From assembly GCA_019843655.1 (NCBI GenBank), contig JACDQD010000004.1:31321872-31385871 (forward strand): a stretch of 64,000 bases of DNA. The letters run 5' to 3'. Each line of letters opens with the position of its first letter. The first letter of the stretch is position 1. This document shows positions 12,612-25,450 of the stretch, piece by piece. Position numbers and translations under genes: made by a program. The notes beneath the pieces are model-generated. The model made no database searches. It was not told the DNA's origin and worked only from the letters and a program-made list of their open reading frames with translations. The DNA is from Lethocerus indicus (Eukaryota; Arthropoda; Insecta; Hemiptera; Belostomatidae).

Positions 12612-14390
12612 TCGGAGACGGCGCGGCTAGCCGTCGCCAACTATGTTTGTTGTCCGGAAGAAATTGTCTGGGGTTTAATTGAAAGCTAGGAACGGGAGGG
12701 TAGGAATATCGAAAGCTCGTACAGGAGGCAATTTGCATTGTACGCGGGAACGGGAGTCGGACTGTGTGGGCCTCTGGCGTTATCTTGTTTTCATCCCGGC
12801 CTAATTCGGATACATCGGTGTCAACCCGGCTGTCGGAGTAGGCCCGCGGCCATTAATCCAGCCGGCGGCCTAATTTAAATTAACACCGCCGGTTCGGAAT
12901 AGTAAGGCTTAGAGCGTCTCTACGCTAGTTTCAGAAAAATACAATCCGAAATTCCGTCCTCTCCGTGTCTGGGATTCGTTCGACAGACACAAGTGCGGCC
13001 AATGGGCAGCTCTTTGTCGAAAGACACCCCCCCCCAACCCCCCCGTGCGTTTCTTGTTAAGCAAACAATTTCCTCGGGCCCGACAAAATGGAAATACATG
13101 TAGAGCAACGTGCCCCATGAATATTCAATTCGGTGCAGTTTCGAGTACATATTCATGTATACCACCGGCTGGAGGATGAACTATTCGCTATTAATTCCCT
13201 GCAAGTACTCGGGCTAAATGCATCCGCAGAGTGCTTTTTCTCCCGATCGACTAATGGATTGCAGATTATATTCTTGCGCCCTTTTGGCGGACTCTAATTT
13301 GGCCGTTCGACGCTCATGACGGCAAATTGCATAACTTGCATGAAAAAGAAAATTGGCCTTTGATTCGCCGGGCGTTTTACGGCTTCTTCATATCGGTCTT
13401 CATATTCGGCTCCAAGATCAGATTATGGCGATAACATACAGTTAAAAGTAATAAAAAAAAATATGGCAACTTGAATCTATCTATCGACACAATATGCTCA
13501 GGAGGATTTTTAACAATTCCGGAATTTCCTATATGCGATACAATCATCCATTCAGCATTCATGGTCTATTTCGATGAATACACATTTACGCGAAACAAAA
13601 TATTAATGTAGGTCTGTATAAGCTAGTACAGAATCACAATATTGATTGTCATAGCGATAACTCATCCAATGATATTTGTGAAATACCCATTTAATGGCAA
13701 TCATCTGTAATAAAAAAAACACTGCGTCAAAACCCAGATATACAACACTTGTGGCACCGTCTTAACGTTTCAAAAGTAATTAGTTTTAGTCAAATTTCTT
13801 ATAGCCCTATTACCATTTATTTTGCCATATATATTTTATTAATTGATGTTTCATTCAAACTAAAGCCATTTTATTATATCGTTATTGTTATTACGCTATA
13901 AACCTTTACAGAACAGAAAATATACAACGTACGGGGGGAGGGGGTGATGATAAAACTGAATCCTCAATTGTTACCAAAGGATCTTCGATTTTTCAAAAAG
14001 ATTTATTCCGTTTGAGGCAGGTACAAAATAGGTAGGTTCTCGCCTGAGACTCGTCCTGGACTTCGCCTTATAAATCCTCACGGTCCTTCTGGACGAATAA
14101 ATAACATTGCCGCCAATAATGTTGTACCCAAACAGGTTTACAGCCCAAACCGAATACTTTCCTTTACAAATTTCTGTTTTTAAATTTGTTAACAGAAAAC
14201 AATCTTTAATCCCAAAATTCTATACGTCATTCTGAAATTACCGATTAGCCGATACTACGAATATTATATGATTTGTTATAATTACGCGTTTCCAATCAGC
14301 CAGAATAACTTAACTGCACTTAAGTTTACAGATTTAGGTAAGAGCAGACAAGATGTATCACAAGCAACCAGTATGCCCGATTGACTCAAC
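12612..14390. other. intergenic DNA, no gene seen
   Basis: A CpG-rich block (12,600-12,900) contains several GGCC, GCCGGC and CGGCCATTAA patches. A C-rich tract lies at 13,026-13,044. From 13,400 the sequence is AT-rich with no frame worth calling. Nothing else stands out. Confidence 0.55.
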
Positions 14391-14490
14391 ACACTGCTGA
14401 CAAAGGAACCAATGAAGTGTTGTTCTGTGGACAGCGGAACCGGTCTACAAAACTGGCGAGAGGAGGCTGAACATCGAAGAAACTGTGGTA
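14391..14490 (+). repeat. copy of hammerhead-associated dispersed repeat
   Basis: The segment GGAACCGGTCTA (14,436-14,447) corresponds to GAAACCGGTCTA of the best copy at 42.4 kb. It is followed, after a short deletion, by CAAAACTGGCGAGAGGAG, matching CAAAATCAGCGAGAGGAG of the 33.7 kb copy with three differences. Upstream, ACACTGCTGACAAAG stands where the better copies have ACACTGCTACTGAAG. The CTGANGA box is mutated to CTGACAA and the GAAA box to GGAA, so the ribozyme core is broken. Confidence 0.5.
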
Positions 14491-17042
14491 TTTCCTACGA
14501 GCTTTTGGAAGGAAACATTGGCTCTCTACAATTTATTTATGAAATGAACTATAATCGGAAGAAATATTACGCAACCTAAATTCGAGTACGTATATATCCT
14601 TTTTTTATTTGGAAATAAAATATGTCCCCTTTTTGATTAAAAAAACAGAATCTCTATAAACACTTGAACTAAACAATGGGAAAGTAAATTGTGGACAAAC
14701 TTAGACAAACAAAAAAAGGCGGTGAATATGAAGGATGACCTTCAATAGTTTGAAAAACGTTTTCAGAAGAAAAACTGCGAAGTGCCCCCGTAACAGGCGT
14801 TGTATAATATCCGGTTCCAACGTAAATGCCGAGCAATCTCAACCGCTGTAAACGCTTATCGATAATTCGCCTATTCCGCGCTGATGGAATCGGGGATAGT
14901 ATAATGCTGGCATTTGAGGGCTATTTGAAAAAATGTCAGTCTCCCGTCGCGTGCAATGGAGTCCTTTCCAAGTATCACTCATTTGTTTTTAAACTAAGCT
15001 CAGGCGCAAGCATTCTAGAAACGATATTGTAAATATTTAAATAAGTCTTCTTTTTTTTACGTACAATTGCATTCCGACCGGAAATTCGGAAATAGTCGGG
15101 CAGACAACAGAAAGTCGGTAAATTTAATGGGGCACTATTTCAGTTAAGCAAAGTTAAATATCGCTTCGGGGTTTACACTTATAAGTTGGCATCAACTTCT
15201 CTAAGTCACTTAAGCAAAATACATTAGCCCTTTTCCAGCGTATCGGAGCCGCGCAAGAAGGCACAATCCAAAGAGATTTGCAACCCCATTAAATATTTCC
15301 GGTGTTTTCTCAATCGGTCGGCTGCAGAACTTTAGTGTCTTGAACTTGAAAACGGCAAGTCCCACTCCCCCCACCATCCGCCCAAAGACGAACATTGTTC
15401 ATTTCCGGTTTGAAAACTAAGCGCCCAACTTTTCGGATCCTTCCGATTCGATGGATAAAAGTTAAAAAAAAGCGCGGGGCATTTCCGAGCGGCCGCACTC
15501 TCTAACTCTTTAAAACTGCCAATACGGTGCTCAGATGTTTTAGCCCCGCTTTACAGGCGTTGGAAAAAAATTATTGCCCGAGTTTTATTGCCACCATTAA
15601 TGTTACGAGTACCGGTATTAATTTTATTACCGAGCATAAATCTCGGACTGTTCCGAATATGAGTAATAAGAACGTGGAAGTACACAGGATATTTGAAAAT
15701 ATGGGGAAGTCTATGACCGGTCGGAATATGAGCACTAGGTCAATTTTCATTTTAACCTTGCTCAATTGATCAAGGTGATTTAGGTCAACTTGATTATAAT
15801 ATTTCGTTCAATTTTACAGCTGTTAATTTCTGAAAATTGTCTTGTAATTAAAGCCCGTCTGAGACATCCTCAACAAATTCTAAAGCGATCAACCAGCTAC
15901 TTATAATACTTGAAGAATCACTTATGGGAGAATAGGAAGGGGTGAAATTAACACAACTGCTCAAATCGCGCACAAACATCTTATTCTGCACAGGTTCTTC
16001 CCGACTTGAAAAATAATAAAAGGCACAGGTGAAAGAAGAAAGGAAGAAGAATCGGAAGCTGGCGAAGAAAGGAGTAGAACGCTTCACTTTGCCTTTCCGA
16101 ATTATAGCCAACATCTAACAATTCCTCAGGTAAGGCAAAGAGGGAGGAATAATATTTCTATAAAATACGGACATTTTTGCCTTAATAATCAGTAGGCGTA
16201 CCGCAATTATCATTTTTCATCCCGTTCTAATGTTTTAATCGTGGAAAGAATCATAGGTTCTGTAAGTAATGTCGGAAGTATATTTTATTGTATTTTAATG
16301 TTATCCTAAATAAAATCCTCTAACCGGTAAGAGTCGGATAGCTTTACATGCCCGACTATAATTCGATAACTGATGTAAATAATGGGATGGTTTTAAATGT
16401 CGGTATTCGCTTTCACACAAAGCCGTCAGCAAAAAAAAAGTATCCCGTACAATCCTTTGGCTGGCATTTTACACTTTTGAAAGTAATTCACATCGCGTTG
16501 TGCGGCATTTTCACAAAGTAAATAACTGCGATATCTCGGTTTCTTTTTCCCGAACAAGCGAAATGAAACCTTTATATCACCCGTATAAACAATTCATCAA
16601 ATGTGGAGGGCGATCGATTTCACACTATTCATTCGAAATGCAATCATTATTTCAAGAGCGCGTTAAATGACGCTGAAAGCGAAAATTCCGGGAGCGAAAT
16701 CAAGGGCACGGTTATATTGTTATGGTCATATTAAATGTATGACCGTTGGAATTAAGATTTCAATTAGACTAACCAAAGATTCGGATCCGGTACTTTCTTC
16801 TGAAATAAACGACCGAAGAATAAGCTAGGGGCCGAGAAACGAAGTTTGGTAAATAATTTAGTGTCGAGGACGTGAAGAATTGATCTAGTGACTCGGGTCT
16901 ATTGAGTCGCTTACATTACCCAGGGCCGAAACTTTGCGACAGTGGGGAAGGGGCGCCACTACACTTCGCCCCATCCCGGCAGTCTTCGTTTTTTGGCAAC
17001 TCTCCCGGCCACTCTTGCCTGCCTCCGCTAAGGAAGTGACAA
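14491..17042. other. intergenic DNA, no gene seen
   Basis: AT-rich DNA with small open frames of 60-90 codons and no recognisable domains. The stretch 15,848-16,114 is open on the minus strand for 88 codons but is rich in Ser, Phe and Lys from low-complexity DNA. CpG density rises after 16,880. Confidence 0.55.
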
Positions 17043-17064
17043 GGGGGGCGGGCGCGGGGAGGGG
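17043..17064 (+). other. G-quadruplex-forming motif
   Basis: Four G runs of 6, 3, 4 and 4 bases are separated by loops of 1, 3 and 1 bases. This satisfies the usual rule for intramolecular G-quadruplexes (four runs of at least three G, loops of 1-7). It sits in a GC-rich patch with overlapping open frames on both strands. No gene start is visible nearby. Confidence 0.5.
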
Positions 17065-17476
17065 TAAATGCGCGACGAAATCGCCTCCGTCTCTGCTTAA
17101 GCACAAAGTGTTTATTCCCGAACTCCGATCGGAAACGGCAGGTTCTGGATAGATGGCCGGGGCCGGGCCAGTTAGATCAGCTCATTCGAGTTCGGGAACT
17201 TTTCGCGCTTCCACGAGATAGTTTCCGACACCGTCAAACTGGAATCACGATCACCATTTCGTATTCATTTATATTTAATTGGACAGTTTATAACTTTTTT
17301 CCGATTGAGCTAGTTCAGATAAATTTTCCTGAAAGAAAACCGAGACGATTTTACCTCTGTCGGTGATATTATACTGTATGCTCTTTTATTTTATTTTCTA
17401 TCGCGAGGAAACTGTTCCTCTCTAGCAAATAGTTTTAATTCTAGCCCAGTTCCGTCTCTGACATTTCTCATGTTCC

Positions 17477-17479
<3 letters not shown>

Positions 17480-17529
<50 letters not shown>
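17480..17529. repeat. (TA)n microsatellite
   Basis: Uninterrupted TA dinucleotide repeat of about 50 bases. Length is likely polymorphic. Confidence 0.97.
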
Positions 17530-17530
<1 letters not shown>

Positions 17531-17618
17531 GGAGGAATCTAAGCGGTAACTGACACAGCAATAATACACCGGCACAAAGAGGAAAAAAGAAAATGTTCGC
17601 GAATCCATAACCACTTAT

Positions 17619-17750
17619 GGGGGGGGGGAACCGGGGCTTGGAGTTATGATGAGGGGCGGGGTAGGCGGTATCGGGGCAAATGATGTCTGTGAATAAAGGC
17701 TAGAAGGGAGAGAGGAAGGAGGAGAAGGAGGAGGAGGAGGAGGAGCCCGG
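17619..17750. repeat. poly-G run and GGA-rich purine tract
   Basis: A run of ten G (17,619-17,628) is followed by a purine-rich stretch (17,700-17,750) made of GGA and GGAA units, which reads as a poly-Leu open frame on the minus strand. That frame is an artefact of the repeat and not evidence for a gene. Confidence 0.85.
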
Positions 17751-20700
17751 GGGGCAAATCACGCGACCCAGTCGGCGGCTTAGTACAGTACTTGGCAGCG
17801 GCACTGGCAACTGAGGCAGTTTTTAACTTCCTCCAACCCTTATTTGGCCGCGAACTGTCTCTCTGCAAATATAACGCCAGCCTAGAGGCCGCTAGCACGA
17901 ACGCCGGGAGGCCCGTTCGAGAAGTTATTTTTATGTCTGTAGAGAATCGAAGAAAACTACGAAGAGAAATTGTATTCTAATTTTAATTTATATAAAGAAT
18001 AAGATTAAACTGAAACGCAACGTTAAATTTTATGATTTCTCATTATACAAATGGGACTTTAATCCCTCGGACCAAACATCAATTTAACATATTTGTGAGT
18101 TACTCTCATCGAGCACTTTCAGGATGATGCGGCCATGAAAAAAGGAATTAATTAGGTCAAGCCGAAACATTAAACCGGAAACACGAGTGTGTTGGGGGAA
18201 CGGAAATATTTGACTAGAAATAATAATTTACGAGCACGAGTTCTTCTCAAATATCCACCCCCCGAGATTCACAGACACCGTATTCCTCCTATGTTGCGGT
18301 CCAAATCGAGAGGGAATTAAAATATCATATATTGTTGTTTATTTTCGAGTCGGCGGGCAGTGTGAAAAATTTCGTATATTTTAATCGACTGTGTACGAGT
18401 AGCCGAGCACGGCATCGAAATGTAAAAAAACCGCTTTCGGCCGCCCCCTCCTAATGCACATTTATAAGCATCGAGCGTTCTTATCGAACCGCGGTGGAAG
18501 AAAATTCTTTTCCGAAACCCGCCGGCCTTTCCGAAGTGGAAATCGAATAGGGGCCGGGCGGGCCCCGGGAGTTATTATAAAAATTTAAGCGTATATTTAA
18601 TTCATGAATGGGCGACATGAAGGGGCGGGCACGCTATAACCGCGGCGCGGCCCCCAACACTTCGACAAAGATTAAAGCGATGGCCTAATCCGTAGGCGCC
18701 ATTACCGGCTAAAATATAGAACAATTAAGCGGCGTACGGCCGATTTAATATGCGGACAATTAATAAACCAGCCGGGCGCGAGCCGGCCACGATTAATATT
18801 TCGGTTTGAACGAACTTGAAATACGGGCTGCGGGGGAGAATAGGACCCAGAGATCAACAGCCTCTTCTGTGCCGGGCACGTCGCTCATGGGAAACTTTCC
18901 ACCGCCGGAAATTACCCGAAAATTGTCCACCGCCAACTCGATCGGGCCGACTACTTACTTACGCCCACTTTTTGAATATCGGGCCCACTTGCCCTTGCGG
19001 ATTTTATACGAGAGCCCTCCAACAGCTAAAGGCCCAGAAAAACGAGCTTTTCCAGCAGCTCTAGTTAATTTTTCTCGGTTCGAATAATAATATATATATG
19101 AAAATACCGGGGGGCGTTTGCCTGATTGAGCTACCGAATTTTCACACGTCTCCTCTTAAACGCAATTAAAAGCCCGTCTTTCAGTAATAGCTCCCGAAAA
19201 TTTCGCACAGTTAAGGATGAGTAACAACATAAAATTATTGAATTCGCAACGAGACGAAATGTTTTCATTAACATTTCTCAAAAGTAATCTAATAATAAGC
19301 GTAACCTAATAACCGAAGTTGCCCATTTTTTTAAATTGCGCATTGGCACTTCATTAACACGGACAAATGAACATTCGAAGTAATTGGAACACCGCGCATA
19401 ATGAAGTAAATGGAATGGACCCGACACATTCTGTATTAAAGCTAGACCAATACAATTATCAAATTGTTATACTTCATTCAAAAGACGATAAACAATACTA
19501 TTTATTATTATCACTGTTCGTATACAGTTTTCGAAATCATATCGGGGCATTGTTAATTGAGTAATTAATATAGCAGTACCACCAGTTATATTGGAAGTGC
19601 TTGTATATTTCACAATATTATGAATTAAACTACCCTACCTTAGAACCCTAGTTGCAATCGTACAAATTACATTTCAGCGTTCTAATTTTTACAGCTATCC
19701 GGAAAAAATATTAAAAGATTGGAGATACAGCAAACATATTAAGTAAGTTTATTATAGATAACGTAGAATAGATACAGAATTAAATTCCTTGAATCGAATT
19801 CAACCAACGCGATGTACAATGAAATAGCCTTAAAAAGTCTCTATTAGTTGAGCCATTTTACCTATTCCTTTCTTGATATCGGGACTGAATGTTTGGTTTC
19901 ATCCATGGGTATAATTATACATTGGGTTCTCCCTAAGATCCGTGGTACATCCGAGAACCGTTCAACGATGGCGCGGAGAGGATGGAGAGGATCGGTGTAC
20001 GGGGGCCCCGGTGTTGATTCAGCTTTTATAGGGTGACTGAGCGGTGAAAAATACTTTTCGGGCAGAATGAGTTATGGGAAGCCAGTAATGGGTGGGGGTG
20101 GCCCTCTGTTCTCGGTTTGACTCAAATGAGATATGGCTCAGGAGAACGATAAATAATTCAAATCTTTAACAATTTCTTTCGTCCCTGTTCTCTCCGGCAT
20201 GTCCCACCGGTCGGGCTAATAGAGCCCGGGATGAACGGACAATATGCAGTACACCCCTTCGGATGTGACCTTGACAATTAACATAATAACGAGCGTTATA
20301 CCATATATACTGCAAGAATTATGTAAAATTGATTATACAATGTCAATAAACAATGTGATTTTGAGTATAATATCGACCCAAATGGAGTTGAGTTAGTATA
20401 TTATTTAGTTAAGGAACTTGTTACACCCTACGGGTTAGGTTCGATCTTAAGACCGGGAGGCAATTTTTCAATCTAAATTATAGGTCATGGAAATTTCCAG
20501 CGTGTTCAATATACTAGCTTATAATTGTAGGTTCGCTTTATATTTACGATTGCGCACTATTCTGGCATATAAATACAATTTGAATTCGTTATTTGATATG
20601 TTGACCGAGCAAGCTACCGGAAACATATATTTAAAAATAATGTGTTTGACCTATTATTTTGCTCTATAATAAAGCATAGTTTATTAGGCTACTTCGAACA

Positions 20701-23700
20701 CCGTATTTGCGATTAAATAGTTTTACAAGAAGCCCGATAAATATTAACATTTATGGATAACAGTTATCCTTGTTAGTTTCGGAACGACCTCAGGACTTAT
20801 GGGCTAAATAATTAAGTTTTACATTTATTATTTCATTTTCGGAAAACGAACGACGTTAAAATTTGTGCAATTCGTACTCCGCAACAAACGAAAAAAAAAC
20901 ATTTCTGCCCGAGTAATTGGTGACTGGACGCTTATTTATATGTCTATTTTAGTTGTTTCAAATGGGTGTAATTTGATGGTGGTGGAAAATATTAGGAATG
21001 ATTTTTAAAGAATATTTTTGCTAACGACATACACATTTAAATGAACCACTATATTATTATGACACGGTCATGGGGAATTTAAAACGAGCACTCCAAATGG
21101 CCCATTAACAGAAAACATTACTCGGGCGGTTCCAATTGTGATTCATTAAGTGTGTTCGCTTAAAAATCCCGCTGACGCATAATATCGGCAGAGGAATGTG
21201 TAGATACTTAATTGAAATACCTTGGCAATTAATAGACTCAGGATTTCAGTAGCGGGGAAATGGGCCCCGACCTCGGTATAAGCTCCGTACCGAAGCCACC
21301 CCCCCCCTTCCCCTCTCAGCCAGAATACCACCAATCTTAAGGGAAGGCTCTCAAAGCCGCAATGCTTAATATCTGAAACCCAAATTGGCCGTTATGCCGA
21401 TCATCAGTTAACCACGAATATGAGACAGACGGTTACTGCGCACCGGCACTGTATTGTGAAAGAAAATCTTTGCTAATTAGCTGTAACGTCGATGTATGTT
21501 TATTGGCCAATTAATGAAAAATTAACACTCGAAGAAATGATGCAAAAGAGTATGTATTATTAACGATTTCACGTAATAATTTAAAAAATTTGAAATGTTC
21601 ATTCGCGTTAATTGTCAGTCCTAAATATACCAGGTCTACTAATCCACCTTTTTAACAATCGATATATTATTTTCCAAATACATTAAAATTTAATGTGGTG
21701 ATTCCGTATCAATCCCGAATATTAAGTTTTCAAAAAATCATTTCTAAATTCTAAATATTTCATAAATTATATTATTTATTAAATTATGTTTTGTTGATTG
21801 TTCCAAGTCATTTATTTTAGCCTCATTCATATAGAATTGGTATTAAATCTCTCGGTATTTACGAATATTATTAAATTTAAAAGAATTTCCACGTTTGTCT
21901 ATCGTTGAAGAATTTAGACGGTGCCTAGAAAACAACCTTGAAAGTACAACTCTCAATGACTGAAATAGTCTTCGGAAATTCGCATTATCAGATTGCAATC
22001 ATTATTCAGCTTGCCCGCTACAGTCAGGTTCGCGTTTCGTGGGAAAACCTAGGCCCCACCACCGACTGGAAATCGGAAAAATCCCCCAACAACCCTCAGT
22101 CGCGGTTGAAGTAGCCGCGTCCCTAAGAAACTCGGTCATGGGAATAATGGCGTGTAGGTGGCCTAATCAACATCCTTATCGGGTCGTGGGTTAAATACTT
22201 CCGTCGACCGGTCGGGGCGTTTCGGCCCAATTCGCAGTTTTGGCGGGGTCGGCTGGCAACAAAAGAAGGGAACCATAATCCCCGGAGTGCATTTAATGAA
22301 GCCTCACCACTCGGCCGCCTCACGAGCACTACAAAATATTCTACTTACGAAACTCTTTCCCAATTTATATTACTATTTTGTTATTATTTCTCCCGAGGAA
22401 TATTACAGTATGTACATACTTGAACGCGATATACGATTTTATGTTATATTTGTATCACCGCTATAGCTATTTCGGTCACCGAACACCTCAGGTTTTTCTG
22501 TCCATCGCGAAGTGAGTTTACAGATACAGTGACAAGAACTCTCGTCGACCCGAAAATTAAATTTCATATATTGCGTAATGTAACCACCCGGAAATCCCTA
22601 GAAGGTCGAACAATCAAGATTATATGGTACCGAGTGTTAAGATTCGATTGTGAAATTGAGAATTTCACGTCTAGTATTTCGCCAGTCTTTGTTAATAGTT
22701 CTTTGTTATCTATTTGCCTATTTAATAGACGACATTCGATACGGATCGGGGCGGTAGTAAGGGGGGCGGGGGGCGGAAGTGCGTTCGGAATCTTCATCAA
22801 GGGCTGAAGGCGACAGGTGTTGTCAATTCGAGGTGCCATTAACGTTTATACGTGGAGTGGTGCGTGTACCCCGTATTATACCACCACCACCCCCAAAAAG
22901 CCAGGCCATCTCTTAATATGCGTCCGAACCGTCTCATCGCTCGGGCTGAATACAAATGCCGGTTGCGAGAATATAAAAGATATTAATGGCTCCATAACTG
23001 GGCTATGATTAATAAAAGGCCGGGGCTTACCCGCGGCCCGCCCACAGACCGGAGTCTCTTGCGTCCCGTCCGATGGCGAAATTCTAATGGAATTTTACAT
23101 GACTCCCACTTTCCTCCTCTACTATGTATTTTTCCAGATATACTTGCACAATTGTCCCGAACCGAAGTGGTAATGGCGGTCCGGTTTTTTTTACACCTCT
23201 CTCGATTACAATATGACGGAAAAATAATGCCCCGAGCTTGTCCAAATATATTTTCGTCTCTGAGGCGATAACACTCAACTTTTTACTGAAGAGTAATGGT
23301 ACATTGTGGAAGAAATTCGTGAATGCGCATGTCCCACAAAATTTGGTAGATAGAACCAATTTTTGAAAACCGCGGAACCACAGTTGAAGAACGTGTGATT
23401 TTATTTACATAACTTGTCATTTCTCGGTTCAAAATTATGTTTACGTTAATATTTTATGTACTTCGAAATATTTACTGAAATTTGTGTTCATTTGTCCTCT
23501 CTCATTTTAAAATACCAATCATCTATAATTTCCGTCCAAACTGATTAATTTAGGAATGAAAATTGGAAAGTTATCGTGCTTTATTATGTCCCACAAGACC
23601 AGTAGTTGAAGAAAAGTTATTCATTTTAAAGATTCCTAATTTAAGATTATTTATTGTCAGTTAATATTTTAAGAACCTATATTGCTCAGTGAGATTAATT

Positions 23701-24600
23701 TTAAAAATTATTTCGGATCTTAGGAATCCTAGGGATATACCTAATAGCGTTAAACATACCAGCATTGTTCTTGTGTTTATAAAAGAAAGAATATAATACA
23801 CAGTAAGTTGAACTTATAAAAACCATTAAGGTTCTTCGTGATAGTAAATCCGAAAATATTTGTAAACTCCGAAAAAGAACAAAACTAATAAATTTTACTT
23901 CCAACCGACTTTAATTAACATGTCGCAATTAATCTGAGATTCAACTTAAGACCGGAATGAGGAACGGCCGCTGAGATTGCGTTCCTTCAGTGTGTAAACC
24001 GTGTGTATCACATGATCGCGATAAGGAGGAAATATTGTTCCCCAATTCCAACAAGACCGACAAGATAACTGCAGCACGCGAACTGCAAAACGATGTTTTA
24101 TCGCTTCATTCGTCGGCCGCCCTTCCGACCGGGGGGGGGGGCGGTTTCAGTTACCGCCGTGACTCGTGCCCGGGGAACCTGACCTAACGTTAGCTGGACC
24201 GGGACCAAACAATCGGCAGGACGGCACCTCCGACACACGGCCGACAATGCCGCAGTGCCACTCCGACCGACATCGATTATTCCGAATGAGAGGTATTCTT
24301 TTCGGCGGAGTGTGGACCAACCCAAAAATTTAAAAAAAAAACCGAAAATGGAAGGCCCCAATTATTAGAGGAACAGCGGAGACGACTCTCACGATTCTTG
24401 GCCAACAATTTTAGGTTCAAATTTCAAACTCGTCGGTTTCAAAACATACAACAATAAGCCGAATATTAACTCCTAACATTAGGTTAATACTGTCGATAAT
24501 TACACAACTTATAAATACTTCTTTCTTTATAAATACCAATAATAAAGAACTGTCTAATGTCATTTAATTATTCCGAAATATGTTCCAATATTCGAATGAA
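17751..24600. other. intergenic DNA, no gene seen
   Basis: A CpG-rich block at about 18,400-19,080 contains overlapping open frames and is flanked by ATTA-type homeodomain core sites, such as ACAATTAAG and ACAATTAATA near 18,720-18,765. It could be a regulatory island, but nothing proves it. The rest is AT-rich with smaller CpG-rich patches at 22,010-22,320, 22,740-23,090 and 24,100-24,330. An eleven-base G run lies at 24,131-24,141. Confidence 0.55.
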
Positions 24601-25450
24601 CGTTCAGTCTATTTATTTATTGTTTCGCTACTTCCGCGACACGACGTCCCGGTACGTCAACGAACATTTCCGGCCGACACCGTTATCTCCGAGCTGAAAT
24701 GTCCGTTTTCGACAAGGACGTGGGCGCCTGACAGTCGGCCACAGCTAAACTAGGCAAATAACTTGTACGTCACAGGGCCGTCGAACTGCCGAGTGGCACA
24801 ATCGGAGAGTGACAGGGCGTACAGCGCGGCGCGGGCCCTACGACACCGGGCTAGCGACACTCGGAGAATTCAAATAGGCCTCAATTCCGCCCCGGTCGGA
24901 GCGGCTAGAAACTAGAAAATTAAATGTCGAGAAGACCACTGGTGGACACGGCGACACACATCCGCAGCAGTCCGAAGATATGGCCGGACCGAACGATCGG
25001 CCCTTACACTGCCGACGTACCTTGCAAACGTTATCCTCACACTATTCGAACCAATCCGTATCACAACATGGTCGGTGGCGGGGACCGTTATCGCGAGAGC
25101 GTCGGGAGCGGGGGACTGTCGACCGGCTGCTCGTCACCGGCTATGTCGTTGCGAGGACGGTACGGAATGACGACGCACTGTTTTACATTCTCTGAAATCG
25201 CGGCGCTCGACTCCGAGATATTAGTAATTACTATGTTGGGGGAGGTGGGAGGGGGCGTGGCACGTGGCTGTGCCTAACAGTACAGTCTGGAGCCCGGTTG
25301 GGAACTGAGCCGGAGAGAGGCGGGGGCCCGCACACCGCCACCGCCAAGGCGCAGGCCCCCCCGCCCCCTCATCGCCGCCCCTGCCCATCGATAGTAGACG
25401 TCCCGCCAAACCGACAAAATGAATTTTCGACATCCTCCTTTTATTACAGA
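24601..25450. other. CpG-rich island without recognisable gene
   Basis: About 850 bp of dense CpG with repeated CCGAC and CGGCC words. Frames at 24,924-25,277 and 25,221-25,433 are open on opposite strands and look like shadows of base composition. The block could be a CpG-rich promoter or regulatory element of something outside the window, but no initiator, TATA box or exon is evident. Confidence 0.45.

Noticed and set aside
23701..23904. Minus-strand frame with NAIRYIPRIPKIRN resembling the NAPxYxxN part of LINE reverse transcriptase
   Set aside because: The preceding IQRFQNK and YGI-W-G landmarks are missing, so the resemblance is too short.
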